From: Drechmeria coniospora
Taxonomy: Eukaryota; Ascomycota; Sordariomycetes; Hypocreales; Ophiocordycipitaceae
DNA length: 64,000 bases
NCBI RefSeq assembly: GCF_001625195.1
Contig: NC_054390.1
Coordinates: forward strand, 4,364,027-4,428,026
Reading direction: 5' to 3'
In this document: piece after piece, positions 43,699 through 55,595 of the stretch
Position numbering within the stretch: the first letter of the stretch is position 1
Layout: each line of letters opens with the position of its first letter
Notes under the pieces: model-generated
The model's database searches: none
What the model was told of the DNA's origin: nothing
Seen by the model: the letters and a program-made list of their open reading frames with translations, nothing else
Translations under genes and position numbers: made by a program

Positions 43699-45867
43699 AT
43701 GCTGTCCCGTCTCGGCCACTCCAGAGCGGCATTTTTCAGAGCCTGCACGTGTTCGATTCCTCCCGCATCGCAAAGATGTCTCTCCAAGTCGGCAGCGCGC
43801 CTGACCGACTCGGCAGCAGGCAATCGTTGCCAATCGAGCCGAGCAGAGCTTCTAAGCATATGGAATAAATGTGAGTCCAACCGTGGCACGACGGAACATT
43901 CCTAATGTTGGTAGATTGCAGTGCCGAGCCATCTGCCAGCTTGCAGTCCGACGTCCGTGTTGGCTTCGTCGGGAAACGACGCAACGTTGGCAAGCACCTC
44001 GCCTTTGCCGATCTCACCACGCCGTCGGGCGAGGTGATACAAATATGTTCCAACGCCGATGCCGACGCAGCGGCGCACGAAAAATTTCGACAAATACCCG
44101 CCTTTTCACCCGTTCGCATCGAGGTGCGGTCGCAGCCCCCGCCGAGCACGCCGAGCCGAGACTCGGACGGCTCGAAGCCCACGTACCACCTGCGTGATAT
44201 ACGACCGCTCAACAGCGTGCCGAAAGACCTCATCGTGACACCCGACGTGCAGTTTCCTCCGACAAAGCGGCATCTGCAGCTTCGCTTTCACCCCGAGCTG
44301 CAGGCCCGACTCAGGTTTCGCTCCTGGCTGAAGGGTGCGCTGAACCAGGCGTTGCTGGAGAAGGGGTTCTTGGACGTCGAAACTCCCACGCTGTTCAAGT
44401 CTACCTTGGAGGGCGCCAGGGAGTTTCTCGTGCCCACGAGACAACGGGGGACGGCGTACGCTCTGAGCCAAAGCCCTCAGCAGTACAAGCAGGTCCTCAT
44501 GGCCAGCGGCATGTCGCGGTACATGCAGTGGGCGAGGTGTTATCGCGACGAGGACCTGCGGGCCGATCGACAGCCAGAATTCTCACAGGTATATCGGCCG
44601 AGTTTCCCCGTTCGGGCTACGCTAACCTGACGGGCAGCTCGACATGGAATGGGCGTTTGCGGACGCGTCGTTGGTCAGGCAAGATGTGACCGACATGATG
44701 CTGAAAGCGCTATCCGCTCTGCATCCGTCTTCAAGCTACCGGGATGTCCGCGGGGAGAGAATACCGCTGTTGTCGGAGATCCCGGCCGACTCTTCATCCG
44801 CCGGGGGGCGAGCAGCGCACGAAATTACGACGATTACCTTTGCCGAGAGCATCGCAGCGTACGGATCAGACAAGCCGGACCTGCGAATACCCAACCGAAT
44901 ACACCGCATTGAAAGTCTAGATTCCATCCGTGGCTTTGTCGGCATGATCACGCATCTACCTGACCCTCAGGTCGAAGCCTTCACCTTTGCCCTCAGCGGC
45001 TGCTCACCTGCCGAAGCTCGCAAGTTTGTCGTCAACTTCATGGACAACTTGCCGCCCTCCTTGGCCGAGAACGCCGATGGCAAACCTCAAATCATGATTC
45101 ACGATTCCAGACAACCCCTGGCAGGGTTCTCGTCGCTCGGGTTCGAGTATCAGTCGATACTGGATCAGATATCCGGTGGACGCGAGATCAACGACGGGGA
45201 TCTTGTGGTCTTCCAAGCACGAGAGAAACCGTCTGGTCAGTACTGCCTCGGGTCGACGAAATTGGGCGACATTCGGTCTGGGTTGTGGAAGGCGCTTGTC
45301 GAAGCAGGCTTCATGACGAGGCCTCCTCGGCTGGGAGAGGCGGGTTCCCTGCGGTTTGCATGGATAACGGAGTTCCCCATGTTCAAGCCCGTCGAGGAGG
45401 GCGAGCCCGGTCAGGGCGGCGCAGCAGGCATCTCGGCCTCGCACCACCCGTTCACGGCGCCGCTGTCCGCCGCCGACCTCGAGCTGCTCTTCACCGATCC
45501 GCTGCAGGCGAAGAGCGCCGCGTACGACCTTGTCCTCAACGGCACCGAGATCGGCGGCGGCAGCGAACGCAACCACATCCCCGAGGTGCAGGATTTCATC
45601 ATGCGCGACGTTCTTCGGATGACGGATCAGCGGATACAAGACTTTGCCCACCTCTTCGACGCGTTGCGCTCCGGCTGCCCGCCGCACGCCGGCTTCGCCC
45701 TCGGATTCGACCGTCTGGTGGCGCTGATGACGGATACACCCACGGTGAGAGACGTCATGGCCTTTCCCAAGACGATGAAGGGAGAAGATCCATTTGTGAA
45801 ATCGCCGAGCCGGCTGAGGGATGAGCAGCTGGTGCCATACGGGCTGCAACTGAGGAAGAAGGAGTAG
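43699..45867 (+). CDS. MSD1: Mitochondrial aspartyl-tRNA synthetase
   Basis: Charges mitochondrial tRNA-Asp; bacterial-type class IIb enzyme. Exons 43,699-43,870, 43,915-44,588 and 44,638-45,867, giving 691 residues. The N-terminus, starting [17 protein letters not shown], is Arg/Ser/Ala-rich without acids, as expected for a mitochondrial presequence. An OB-fold anticodon domain begins near [19 protein letters not shown]. Class II motif 2 is [20 protein letters not shown]; motif 3 is [13 protein letters not shown] near the C-terminus. The bacterial-type GAD insertion lies between. The first intron is short (44 nt, acceptor TAG at 43,912-43,914); the next AG, at 43,920, would break the frame. 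Confidence 0.93.
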
Positions 45868-46300
45868 CGGACTCTCGTCAGACTATGTTACGCGACGTAC
45901 TGTACACTATTGCTCATTTCGCCGCAGGCTTTCCCCCCTCGTGAAAGAGTTTTCAAACTTCAATATCCATGAGGAAGAATACGTTCGGCAAGCATGGAAT
46001 AACAATTTCGTACCGTAGATGCGTGCTGTATTGTTAGCGTCTGCAAGATCCCATAGATGGTGATGAACTTTATCTGTGGGGCCAATGACGGAACAGCGCT
46101 AGATTCAAAGATCCGGAACCCCACTCTGAACGGGTAAGCACCACTCAGTGTTCACCAGTCCAGTCAACGCAAGCTTACCGCCAAAATTTGAGAAATTCTG
46201 CCAGTTTCACCTCACAACCAGACGAACGCTCCGAGGTACCCTGCTTCACGGAACGACCTCCATCGCAACAAACAGCGAGAGGCCATCCGAGTTCGCCACA
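45868..46300. other. Spacer upstream of UTP11
   Basis: About 430 bp holding the 3' end of the AspRS gene and the promoter of UTP11. No gene seen. Confidence 0.5.
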
Positions 46301-47167
46301 ATGTCATCCATGCGAAATGCCGTCCAGCGGCGGCCGCACCGCGAGCGTGCGCAACCCCTCGAGCGCAGGCGTCTCGGACTCCTCGAAAAGCACAAGGTAG
46401 GCTTCCATGCGTCCGGGACGGTCAACGTCTTGCCCATGTGCTGACCCCAACAGGACTACTCCCTCCGAGCCCAAGACTACAATAAAAAGAAGGTTCAGCT
46501 CAAGGCGCTGAGGAACAAGGCGGCGGATCGCAACGAGGATGAGTTCTACTTCGGCATGATGTCCCGCAAGGGACCCGGGTCGCGCATCCAGGACGGCAAG
46601 AGGTGGTCCGGCACCGTCCAGGGTGATCGTGGCAACAAGGTCCTAGATATGGACACGGCACGCCTTCTGAAGACGCAGGACTTGGGGTACGTCCGTACAA
46701 TGAAGCAGGTCTTGTCGAAGCAGGTCAAGAAATTGGAGGAGCAGGTCGTCCTAACTCGGGGCTTGGATCGGTTGGACGAGGGCGAGGGCGGTGATGACGA
46801 TGCCGACGACGACGACGACGATGACGACGGCATGCCCGTGCGAGTCAAACCCAAGGCGCCGAGAAAGATCGTTTTTGTCGATGACGAGGAGGAGCGCGAG
46901 GACGCCATGGAGCTAGCACTCGAGCAGGAAGAAAACGACGACCACAAAAATGCAGAGGCTGAAGATGACGACGACGAGACTTTCGAACGCGAAAGATCAC
47001 ATCGGCGACTGAAGAGGCAGCTCGAAAATTCGCGACAGAAGCTCAAGACGCTCGCAGAGGCCGAGATCCAGCTGCAAGTTCAACAGGCAAAAATGGCCAA
47101 GACGGCCACCTCGGGCGGCACAACGAGAAGAGGCAAGAAGATCAAAGTCCGGACGCGAAAGCGGTGA
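46301..47167 (+). CDS. UTP11: U3 snoRNA-associated protein Utp11
   Basis: Component of the nucleolar small-subunit processome for 18S rRNA maturation. Exons 46,301-46,396 (96 nt) and 46,454-47,167, intron 57 nt in phase 0, giving 269 residues. The conserved N-terminus is complete: [26 protein letters not shown] joined to [20 protein letters not shown], then [36 protein letters not shown] follows. An acidic run (DDDDDDDDG) and a basic coiled C-terminus end the protein. The first ATG of the exon is used; upstream codons in this frame lack a better start. Confidence 0.95.
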
Positions 47168-47350
47168 AGGAATGAAGGGTGAATGGGGTATCGTTTGGGT
47201 CGTTGCATACATTGGCGTTGGGAGCATAAGATAATTCATCTGGACTCGGTTATCCATCGAATCGCATCCCGTCTGAACTCACGCGTGCGCCCCCTTTTAC
47301 GGTGCCCGTTCCGTCGTCTCGTCATCTTTTTCTCCTCCTCTGTCGCGACG
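47168..47350. other. Short convergent gap
   Basis: 183 bp between the stop codons of UTP11 and the next, convergent gene. Confidence 0.6.
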
Positions 47351-49264
47351 CTATTTTGATCCTGCGCATTTACCTACCAGCTTGCAAAGGCCAGCGACAC
47401 ACTTGACCGCGATCGTGAGCATGCACAGAACACACTTGAAGCCTCCCTTGGCCAGCTTGACGATGATGCGTATCATCAACGGCCGTTTGTTTTCTGCATC
47501 TTCCTTTCTCCTTGCCTTGCCGACGCTCCCCGCCTGGCTCTCAACATCCATCTCAAACGTTTCCATCTTGCCACTCTTCTTGCCTCTTCTGTAGTCGCGC
47601 CGGATGCTCAGTTTGCCGAGGCGACCGGCATCACGACACCCGGTACCTGCGAGGACGGCGGGCGGTGGCGGCTCAAACGTCTCGAGCGGAGCCGGTAAAT
47701 TCTTGTCGTCGGAGGCAGCGACGAGGAGAAGGGCGGTGACGGCAACGTCGATGATGTAGCAACTGTCGACGAGGGAGGCTACCAAGGTATCTATCTCGAC
47801 CCAGCCGCCGCCCGTGCCGTCTCGCATCAGCTTGGCGAGGTGCCGCGGCGACTCGTGATGCTCCAGCGTGTACTCGACGCGAGAGTAGGCGGGCGAGCCC
47901 TCGATTGCGACGCAGAATGGTGTGGCGAGCGCCTCGTGAACGAGGAAATATTTTGCCGTGTCTTCGTCATAGACGAGCCGGGCGCACTCGCTCTCGGCCA
48001 TGGCGACGGCAACCGGATCGTCGGACTTTTCAACAGCCATTCTTGTCGCCGGCGTCGGCATGAGCAGCGCGACCAAGCCATCGTTGGGGTGGTGCCTGCG
48101 AGATTCCTCCTCGAGTGTCGTCGTGAGGGCTTCTTGCCAATGCTTCTTGCCGTCACCGTTGCTGATGGAGGATGACGAGATGCGGCGGTCGGGCACTTTG
48201 CATGGCTTGCTAGGGTCGTGACGCGTGAGGGTGACGTACGCGGACGTCGAGGTGGGATCAAGACGGAGGATGTAGAGCGGTTGCGACGAGGCAGAGGAGA
48301 GAGTGTACACAGGTGCATCCCTAGCCCGGGTCATGCTGAGGCGGTAGATACGGCCTTCGGAGGGGGAGGCCTTCGATCCGTTGATGGCTCGCCATAGGCT
48401 TTTGAGCTGCTCTGTTGTGCATGTCTCGGGCTCGGCGGCCAGTTCGACAGCTGGCTGCGGTGGCCAGGTGGTCCCCGGACCAGCTATTTGTGAATTGCCC
48501 GTACTCGCTCGGCCATACACCCGGGTGTTGCGAGATTCTGGAGCAGTCGGCTCGTCATAGTACGACTGCCGGCTGATGGCTGCTCGGGGGATCCTTATCG
48601 GACCCAGCTTCACCGGCGTGTGTGCCGGCCCGTACGCCTGTTGGTTGAGGGGGACCTCGGGGTCATACGTGGGGAAGATGGATGGCAAAGTCCGTGAAGC
48701 GTTTGAAAATCGACCGCCAGCATCGCCATTGGTGGGGAGTTTGGAGATGAAGCTCTCGGAATGGGCCCTGTGGCCACGCCCGTGGATGTTGGTTTGAGAA
48801 ACGGACAGCTCAGTGCCCTCGGCGGCACTGCCGCTTGCTTGTGCGCTTGCCTGGGGCTGTTGGACAGGCACGGGATTTGGTTCTCGGGTGTTCGCGTTCA
48901 CGGGACGGGGCCAGCCCTGCACATCCCTGCTCGCGACGGGACGTTGGCTGAAGTCAATTTCACCATATCCATTTGCCTGTTGCGGTTGCTGCTGCGTCAA
49001 CTGTGGGAGCCTATTCGTGCCGGGCGTTGTGATCTGCAGCGACGGTCGGCGGGGGTGAGGCCGAGAGGACCGATGAGTGTGCTGCTCTGACGTCGGGCCG
49101 GGTCGCCGTTGCTCCTCCCGCTCGGGCAGAGAGGGCGGTGTTGGTGCTCGACATGCTTGGTCCTGCATAACAGCACGAGGAGTAATCGCTCGTGTCGCCG
49201 GTAGCGAGTTGGACGAAGCCGGAGTTGGGAAGAGGGAATGTTTGGCCTGCCTCTGGTGAAGCAT
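47351..49264 (-). CDS. Conserved fungal hypothetical protein, 637 residues
   Basis: Single exon from ATG at 49,264. The first ~270 residues are Pro/Gln/Ser/Thr-rich and disordered. The middle (from about LKSLWRAINGSK through YILRLDPTSTSAYVTLTRHD, NDGLVALLMPTPATRMAV and VEYTLEHHESPRHLAKLMRD) is the conserved part. It ends with a basic linker and a Cys-containing hydrophobic tail (IRIIVKLAKGGFKCVLCMLT, then CVAGLCKLVGKC) that may anchor it in a membrane or be lipidated. From memory this matches proteins named acetylserotonin methyltransferase-like in Hypocreales, but no methyltransferase motif is visible, so that name should not be taken as function. Confidence 0.8.
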   Translation of the reverse strand: MLHQRQAKHSLFPTPASSNSLPATRAITPRAVMQDQACRAPTPPSLPEREEQRRPGPTSEQHTHRSSRPHPRRPSLQITTPGTNRLPQLTQQQPQQANGYGEIDFSQRPVASRDVQGWPRPVNANTREPNPVPVQQPQASAQASGSAAEGTELSVSQTNIHGRGHRAHSESFISKLPTNGDAGGRFSNASRTLPSIFPTYDPEVPLNQQAYGPAHTPVKLGPIRIPRAAISRQSYYDEPTAPESRNTRVYGRASTGNSQIAGPGTTWPPQPAVELAAEPETCTTEQLKSLWRAINGSKASPSEGRIYRLSMTRARDAPVYTLSSASSQPLYILRLDPTSTSAYVTLTRHDPSKPCKVPDRRISSSSISNGDGKKHWQEALTTTLEEESRRHHPNDGLVALLMPTPATRMAVEKSDDPVAVAMAESECARLVYDEDTAKYFLVHEALATPFCVAIEGSPAYSRVEYTLEHHESPRHLAKLMRDGTGGGWVEIDTLVASLVDSCYIIDVAVTALLLVAASDDKNLPAPLETFEPPPPAVLAGTGCRDAGRLGKLSIRRDYRRGKKSGKMETFEMDVESQAGSVGKARRKEDAENKRPLMIRIIVKLAKGGFKCVLCMLTIAVKCVAGLCKLVGKCAGSK

Positions 49265-51177
49265 GATGCCTTTCAGAACCTAAGGACGGGCGGAATACCA
49301 ATATCAATACCCACGGTGGGTGATGTTTAATAAATAAGGCCTAGATTTTCTTTCTGTCTCCCGCAGCCAGCGACTTGAAACTGTCCAGCCGTGGAAGCGG
49401 CGGCGACATAAGGCATAAGCTTTGGATCGGCAACGACGAGTCGCAAGATAGGGTGAGGAGTGTTGAAGAATCCATGGAAGCATCCAGCCGCCGACTTGGA
49501 GGCCACCAAAGGCCATCGGAGGTCGTTGGAGGCGTGACGCGAACAAGATATATGTTCATGGACGACGGCCACGGCCATCCATTCTCAAGGTGGACAAGGA
49601 ACGACTCCAGTCGCAGGCGCTTCCGTTCGGCATCAGCAGCGGCACCCGGCGCTGATACGTCCGGACAAGGCGGGGGTCGAACTTGGTACGGCAGGGGTGC
49701 CGAAAATAGAATTCGGCACGGGACGGAGTTGGTGGCCAATGGGAGCGTCGCGGTCCGGGGTGTAAGCGCCGTGCAAGGGTGCGTCGGAGCGTTCATTGGA
49801 TGGCTGCCGCTGCCTCGACGGCATGGCACTTGGCATCCCGGCACTGGTGGATGCAGGAAGATGAGAGAACGGGGGTTCTACCGCCGGATTGGTGCGTCAT
49901 GGTCTGCTTCGGCGGTAGGTGTGTGTTCTCGTATGCCTTCTCGGGGTTCTACGTTGACGGCCAACCCCCTTTGGCAGCCCGTCGGATGGGATGCCTCGAC
50001 CTAGACGGGGACGGGCGCATTGCAGGTACCGAGACGAAGCAGGAAGCAGCACGCGTTGCGGCACCGTTCGGCACTCGATCCGATGGAGCACACAAACGGC
50101 GAAGGGCGAACGGCATGGGCCCGGCGTGAGTCGAGGCGCAACAAGAGCAGCTGCCGACCAAGTCTGGCGGTATGCCCCGATTCGGAAGCACAGCGAGGCC
50201 AGTACTGAGACATCCATGCCCGACATGAGACGAGAATAGCAGCCGCCGTCTCGGTGCTTCGCTCCGGCCACCTAGGGATTGCAAGCCTGGTTCCCACCTG
50301 ACGCGCCAAGTGAGGAGCGTGGGGACCTCGGGGCCGAAACATGGACGGGGAGCCGATGCCGGGCTCACGGCTCACATTGACGGTCCATACAGACATTGAC
50401 ATGGGCGAGTGAACAGGGGACATTTCGTGGCTCCTTGATGATCGAATTGTGCCTTAGCGACGGGCCGTCTCGAGGATCCAGGTCTTGTCCGACTCCATGC
50501 CATGGTCAACCTGGCCATGCGGACGGATTTCGGCTTTGGCGAGCCCTCATGCAGACTACCCTTTTTCGCAATCTCCCCACATCATACGCGAGCAACGGTT
50601 ACCGTCCACGGGGACGCATTCGGAGAGCACGTCTCGGGCGCGTAAAGCGCAGGCACAGCCGGGCTCTGCCAAAGGATGAATGGCCTGTCGGCGGCGAGGT
50701 GGCGAGATGACAAGCGGCTTTCCCAGAACAAGCGGCTTTCCCAGAACAAGCGGCTTTCCCAGAACAAGCGGCATGGCATGTCATCGAAGAGTAGACCGGT
50801 TCGCCGAGGCTGCAGGAAGAATGGCGTTCATTCGCGGGCGAGGCAATCGCCATCGGATCTCAGCAGGGCCAGACTCGTCGTTGCGGGTTGTCATTCGGCG
50901 CAGGGGCACGGGGACGGGAGAAAGCTGGCAAGACTTGGCTGCGGTCCCGCGGCAAGGGTAATGAGAGGCGTGTCCGAGGCTCGGAGCCACGATGTCAAGT
51001 GGTGCGCTTTCTATATTCTGGTTGCGAAAAGCATGTCGGCCGGCTACGAAATACCACGGATATCGAACTTGTCGTCAGGTCGAACAAAAAAAGAAGCGGC
51101 CAAAGATGGGTGATGCAAAACGCCAGATATGATGCAATAGCGGGCTCTTCATCGTCTTCGTCGTCGTAGTCGAAGGG
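49265..51177. other. Spacer, 1.9 kb
   Basis: Upstream region of the 637-residue gene and downstream region of the CMC1 gene. Overlapping frames on both strands are shadows. Contains the 18-bp minisatellite listed separately. Confidence 0.45.
50711..50772. repeat. 18-bp minisatellite, three copies and a partial one
   Basis: CAAGCGGCTTTCCCAGAA is repeated perfectly three times, followed by CAAGCGGC. The perfection indicates recent slippage or unequal exchange. Confidence 0.95.
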
Positions 51178-51790
51178 TTACCTCGCGCCGGAGCCGTCGG
51201 TGCCCAGCGCCGGCCTGTCCTTGGCCGGCATGCCGCCCACGCGCTCGACCGAGTCGACGCCGTAGCGTTTCTGAATCTCGTCCTGCCGCTTACGCCGCAC
51301 CTCCTCGGGCAGGCCCCACCACTCGCGCAGGAACTCCTCTTGGGCGGCGGCGACCTTGGCGGCGTGCTCGCGCTTCTTCTTGCGCTCCATACGCATGCCA
51401 AACCACTCGACGCGGGCGGCGTCGTGCTCCTCCTGGGTGGCGTGCAGCTTCATGCAGCTGTTCATGACGCGGTGCGGCTCGCGGCAGGCGAAGGAGACGG
51501 TAAAGGTGCGGCCGAGGGCGCAGGCGGCGAAGGCTGCGCGGGACCGGCCGTCAGCACGTTGCCCTCGGCACGGGAGAGGGACGGAGACGACGAGGACGAC
51601 GGCGGCGGGGATGGAGGTGGAAGGCGAGGGGTGGGGGTTTCTCACCCTTGATCTCGTCGGCGCATCGGCTGCGCACCCGAGCGTAGAATATGTCGCGGAC
51701 CTGGGATTCCTGGGAGGCGGAGAGCGGCAGCGGGTTGGGCGAGGGAACGCCGAGAGGCTTCTCGGGAGCCGCGGGTGCGTCATCGGCCAT
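51178..51790 (-). CDS. CMC1: COX assembly protein Cmc1-like (twin CX9C)
   Basis: Small mitochondrial intermembrane-space protein involved in copper delivery and Cox1 assembly. Exons 51,646-51,790 and 51,178-51,533, intron 112 nt in phase 1, giving 166 residues. The twin CX9C motif is complete across the junction: CADEIKAFAAC, then CREPHRVMNSC. ALGRTFTVSFA between them is typical of the Cmc1 family. The N-terminus is Pro/Ala-rich; the C-terminus is a charged helix (ERKKKREHAAKVAAAQEE). The tail after the last Cys is longer than in yeast. Confidence 0.9.
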
Positions 51791-51910
51791 GGCGGCCGTG
51801 GACCACGCTCCGGCGGCGGCTGCTCTATGGCGAGAGGAAGGTCGTGCCTCGCCGTCTGGGCGCCGGGGGGAGGGTGTGTCTGGTGCGAGAAGCGGGGCAG
51901 CCGTCGATTT

Positions 51911-52022
51911 GGTCTGAAGTTTGTATGTGGTCTGAAGTCAGTATATGTCTGAAGTTGGTATGTGGTCTGAAGGTGGTATGTGGTCTGAAGGTGGTATGTG
52001 GTCTGAAGTTGGCATCTGGTCA
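51911..52022. repeat. Degenerate ~19-bp minisatellite (GGTCTGAAGGTGGTATGT)
   Basis: Five to six imperfect copies of GGTCTGAAGTTGGTATGT-like units lie just upstream of the CMC1 gene. Confidence 0.85.
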
Positions 52023-52085
52023 AAGCTTCGATGCTTCGATTAGGTCGGGCCGGCAGTATCCTCACCGCCTTTACTTTTTTGATGT

Positions 52086-52103
52086 GGGGGGGGGGGGGGG
52101 GGG
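52086..52103. repeat. Run of 18 G
   Basis: A pure G18 homopolymer on the plus strand. Its length is likely polymorphic and prone to assembly error. Confidence 0.85.
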
Positions 52104-52410
52104 TTCACCGTACTAAAACATACTTACAGTACTTAAGTACGGCAGTACTCCGTACTTGCACTAATTACTGTACGTGGCACACTATTATACGGAGGACAAT
52201 GGTGGGCGGCGCAGAAGGTACAGGGTAATTAGGTGTATGCGATGACATTTGCAGCAAAAAGTGCTTCATGAGGACGAATCGATAATACAGCATGTACTAC
52301 GCAAGCATTACCGCCCAATATGCGGAGTACTTGCAATTAAGTATCGTCCCTACATCTCCTAGGTACACTTGCAACTCACTGCAGGTGCGCAGTAGGCCGT
52401 AGCCTGTACA

Positions 52411-52572
52411 GAGCACTCACTTACAACAGGTGCCACTCACTTACAGCGCATACCACTCACTTACAGCACATACCACTCACTTGAGTACAACTGATCTCAC
52501 TCACTTACAGCACGCACCACTCAATTACTGCACGTACAGTACCGCTCACTTACTGCACGTACCGTTCACTGT
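52411..52572. repeat. ~20-bp minisatellite (ACTCACTTACAGCACATACC)
   Basis: About eight imperfect copies of CACTCACTTACAGCACATAC-like units. The motif contains CACTTAC, but there is no branch-site pattern and no fixed 3-nt spacing, so it is unrelated to the microexon array. Confidence 0.8.
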
Positions 52573-55500
52573 GCAGTACAGAGAACCGATCTTACTACCT
52601 CGTCGGTAATTCCTCCTGAGGTTAGGCAAATTCATCGAGGGGAGAGCGTATTTTCACTGTCCCTGCCGATGCAGCTGGCCTTTCGTCGCTTGCTTCCATG
52701 CACCGACCCGATTGGGTAGTTCCCCATTCGAAGCCAGCACATGGCCTGGCCGGTCGTGTGTGAGGAGTCGGGCACTGACCGCTGCGGATGGCGTGCCGTT
52801 TTGGAGCCCGGAGTGCTCTCGGCCGTTGGTCGGCAACGTCGCCGCGACTCGACGGCCGCCGAAGCGCAGCTCCGAACGGGACTCGGCATGGTCGACGCCG
52901 TTCCACCCGCGAGTCCCCCCCACCCGTCCGCGTCGGCCTGCGACTCATTCGCGTCGAGGACGGCGCATGTTGCGTGCGCGCCCAGTCGGAGGGGAGGCCG
53001 TCGTCCGCAAGTACCGCCGACTCGTCGTGGTAAAGTATACTTGGGTGAACAGTACGCAGAGTTGAAAAACCAACTGCTGCACTGTACGCCTGGGCGACGA
53101 CAAAGAGCGGTACACGGTACGCACAGCACGGAGTGGCGCACCGAGCATGGGCTGTCCGGGTACTCCGTACCGTGCCGCACGAATCAGTACCTGTGCACCT
53201 ACGCCTGGGTGCAAGTACTGCACAAGCAGGGAACACTCCGTACGGGAGGCCTGTACCTGCATGTCTCCTAACAACCGTCCGCCCGTGAGTGAGTCAGACT
53301 CGCTTCCTTAGCCGCCTTTGCCCCCGCAGGTCGATAAATGCCTCTTCCGTCTCGCCGAACCCAGAACGGCAGATAGGCCCTCGCCGTGACGAGCGCAATC
53401 TTGCCGATGGTTGGAATTGCCCTGGGATTCGCAGCCTCGATGTTTGCTTCATCTTGTTGAGTTTTCCGCCACGAACCGGGTGTGCTGTGCAGTCACCGCG
53501 TGCTTGTGCGGGCGACAATCGTCGACGGCGCAAGTATGGTGTTCGAGAACAACTCATGCTGTGGATCCATGCAATATCGGTTGTTATTCTACATTGCAAC
53601 GCTTGCCAAGCGAAGTGGAGGCCGAGGCTGCCGATCTGCGGGAGCGAGTCATTGGCTTCGATGCGTCGGCCGACCGGCGGAGCGCCATGCACACTTGAGT
53701 AACTCCTACTTACATGCAAGTACTTACTTACAGCTGGCTATTACTCCGTACACCCACATGTACTCCGTACTTGATCGTGGCACGAGTGCAGCGAGCGGAC
53801 GCCGGCGCACTTGCACGTATTGCAAGTACACCTAATACGACGCTTGTCGGACCGTGGCGTACAACCAAGTACATACGAGGGCGGCACAGTGCCGATACTG
53901 GGCGACTGTTAGCAAGTACTCGCATGTCATGATTCGCATCGGCCATGCTTCTTCATACTGTATACTTTCATGTGCAGCTGCTGGCACGTCCACTAGCGGA
54001 TGTCGACGAACCTGGCCGGCAGGGTACACACGCCGTACCGCAAGGTGCATGCGGCGCACGGAAGCGAGCCGGTTGATCATCGCACCCTGAACCTAAATTT
54101 ACTCATCCTCTCCGGAAGATCGGCTCGAGATGGCATGAGTGAGGAGCTCTTCCATTGTCTCGCCGGCATGGCAGATGGCCATTGTGCCTCGACGTCCGTG
54201 TCGAAAAAGGTTGCCTACATCGGACCGCGCATGGCATGACGACCCGCCGAGCTGGTGCCTGTGCCGTCGTATCGAGCCTACAGCGCTCGCAAGTACACGG
54301 TGCCGCAACCGTACGGTGTACAGGTGCGCGACACGGACGAGTGCCGGACCAGGGTCCCCCATACCCAGCGCCGCACCGGGCGGATAACGGCTGCTCGACG
54401 CTGGGTGCCACCACCAATGTACCTGTACATGGGATGCTCCGACTGTACCTCGATCTGCTTGATCTGAGACGATGACCGACAATGGCTTGCGCGTGCATGT
54501 ATGTACCTTGCACACGACTCCGACTCCGACGGGCAAGTACCGGCTTGGCGCCAGGCGTACCGGTACCTCGCGGCCAGGCCTCGGGGAGGCAGCGATGCAG
54601 ATGGATGGCACTCGTCTGGTGGTGAACGAATACGGAGCACAGTGCCCGAGCGGCGAGTACTGTACGCTTACGTGTTGGTGCCGCTCTCACCATCCATGCT
54701 CGTTCGGTCCACACAACGTCGTCGTCACCCACACCATCCCCAACCTACTCCCACCATCACCGAACTTGTACGCTTACAACCTTAGTCCATCTCGCCCTTC
54801 CCGTCTCGGCTCCATCTCGAATCATTCGATCCCTGACCATCGCCTCACCATTCCGCCTACTCACTAGCCAGGCACGCGAGAGGTGGGCCGCGCAGAACCG
54901 CCGACATCCGCACACCGTGCCGCCACTCGTGCTGCATGGATGAGGCCGGGAAGGAAAATAAAAAAACTGATCAACATGTTGAGCTATCCGGCTTCCTTCG
55001 TTCTCCGTCCCTCCATGCTCCCACCGCTCCGCAGACGCGCCCGCGTACACGTACTTACAGACGACCAATACGGAGCCGGATACGGAGCCGGCGACGGAGA
55101 CGAATCGAGGCCCAGAGCCAGAGACGGACGAGGCCACCCGGAACCCTCGTTGCGATTATTATACCCCTGCCCAGCGAACCGTCCATCATCTTCTCCACCC
55201 TGTGCCACGACGGACGCTCTACCCGCCAGCCCTTCCTCGACCGCCATGTCGCCTGCCCTGTCGCGGCTGATAAGCTGACCCCGCCGCTCCGTCCCTCGCC
55301 CTCGTCGCGCGCTGCGAATTCGAGGTAGACATAAACAGAGCCGCTCTCGGCCGTTGGCTGCGGTGCGAGGACGATACAAATATCCTCGTCGGCCCCCCCC
55401 GGAGGCAGCGAGACCGGCACCGGAATCGGCACCGAACAGGCTGAGAGATCTCGTCCAGACGGCCGGCCGACTTGCCTTTTCGCTCCGCTCGCAGACAACG

Positions 55501-55595
55501 GTAACGTGCCGCGCCGACAGCTGGCTCGACCGGACAGACCACCACCCGTACGGCCGGCATCCCTCACGCCGCACCTGGACCTCGACGCAGAGACC
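52573..55595. other. Spacer upstream of the permease gene
   Basis: Three kilobases without a supported gene. Tracts of TACTCCGTAC and CAAGTAC at 53,040-53,270 and 53,700-53,960. Overlapping frames around 52.6-53.3 and 54.1-55.3 kb have no domain or splice support. GATACGGAGCCG-like repeats lie near 55,074-55,097. The last 300 bp hold the permease promoter. Confidence 0.45.

Noticed and set aside
43740..43770. tRNA-like B-box (GTTCGATTCC)
   Set aside because: No matching acceptor, D or anticodon stems around it; it lies inside the presequence exon of the AspRS gene.
49375..50004. 209-residue plus-strand frame in the spacer right of 49.3 kb
   Set aside because: Starts only at a TTG, shows no domain or signal, and overlaps equally long frames on both strands typical of GC-rich spacer.
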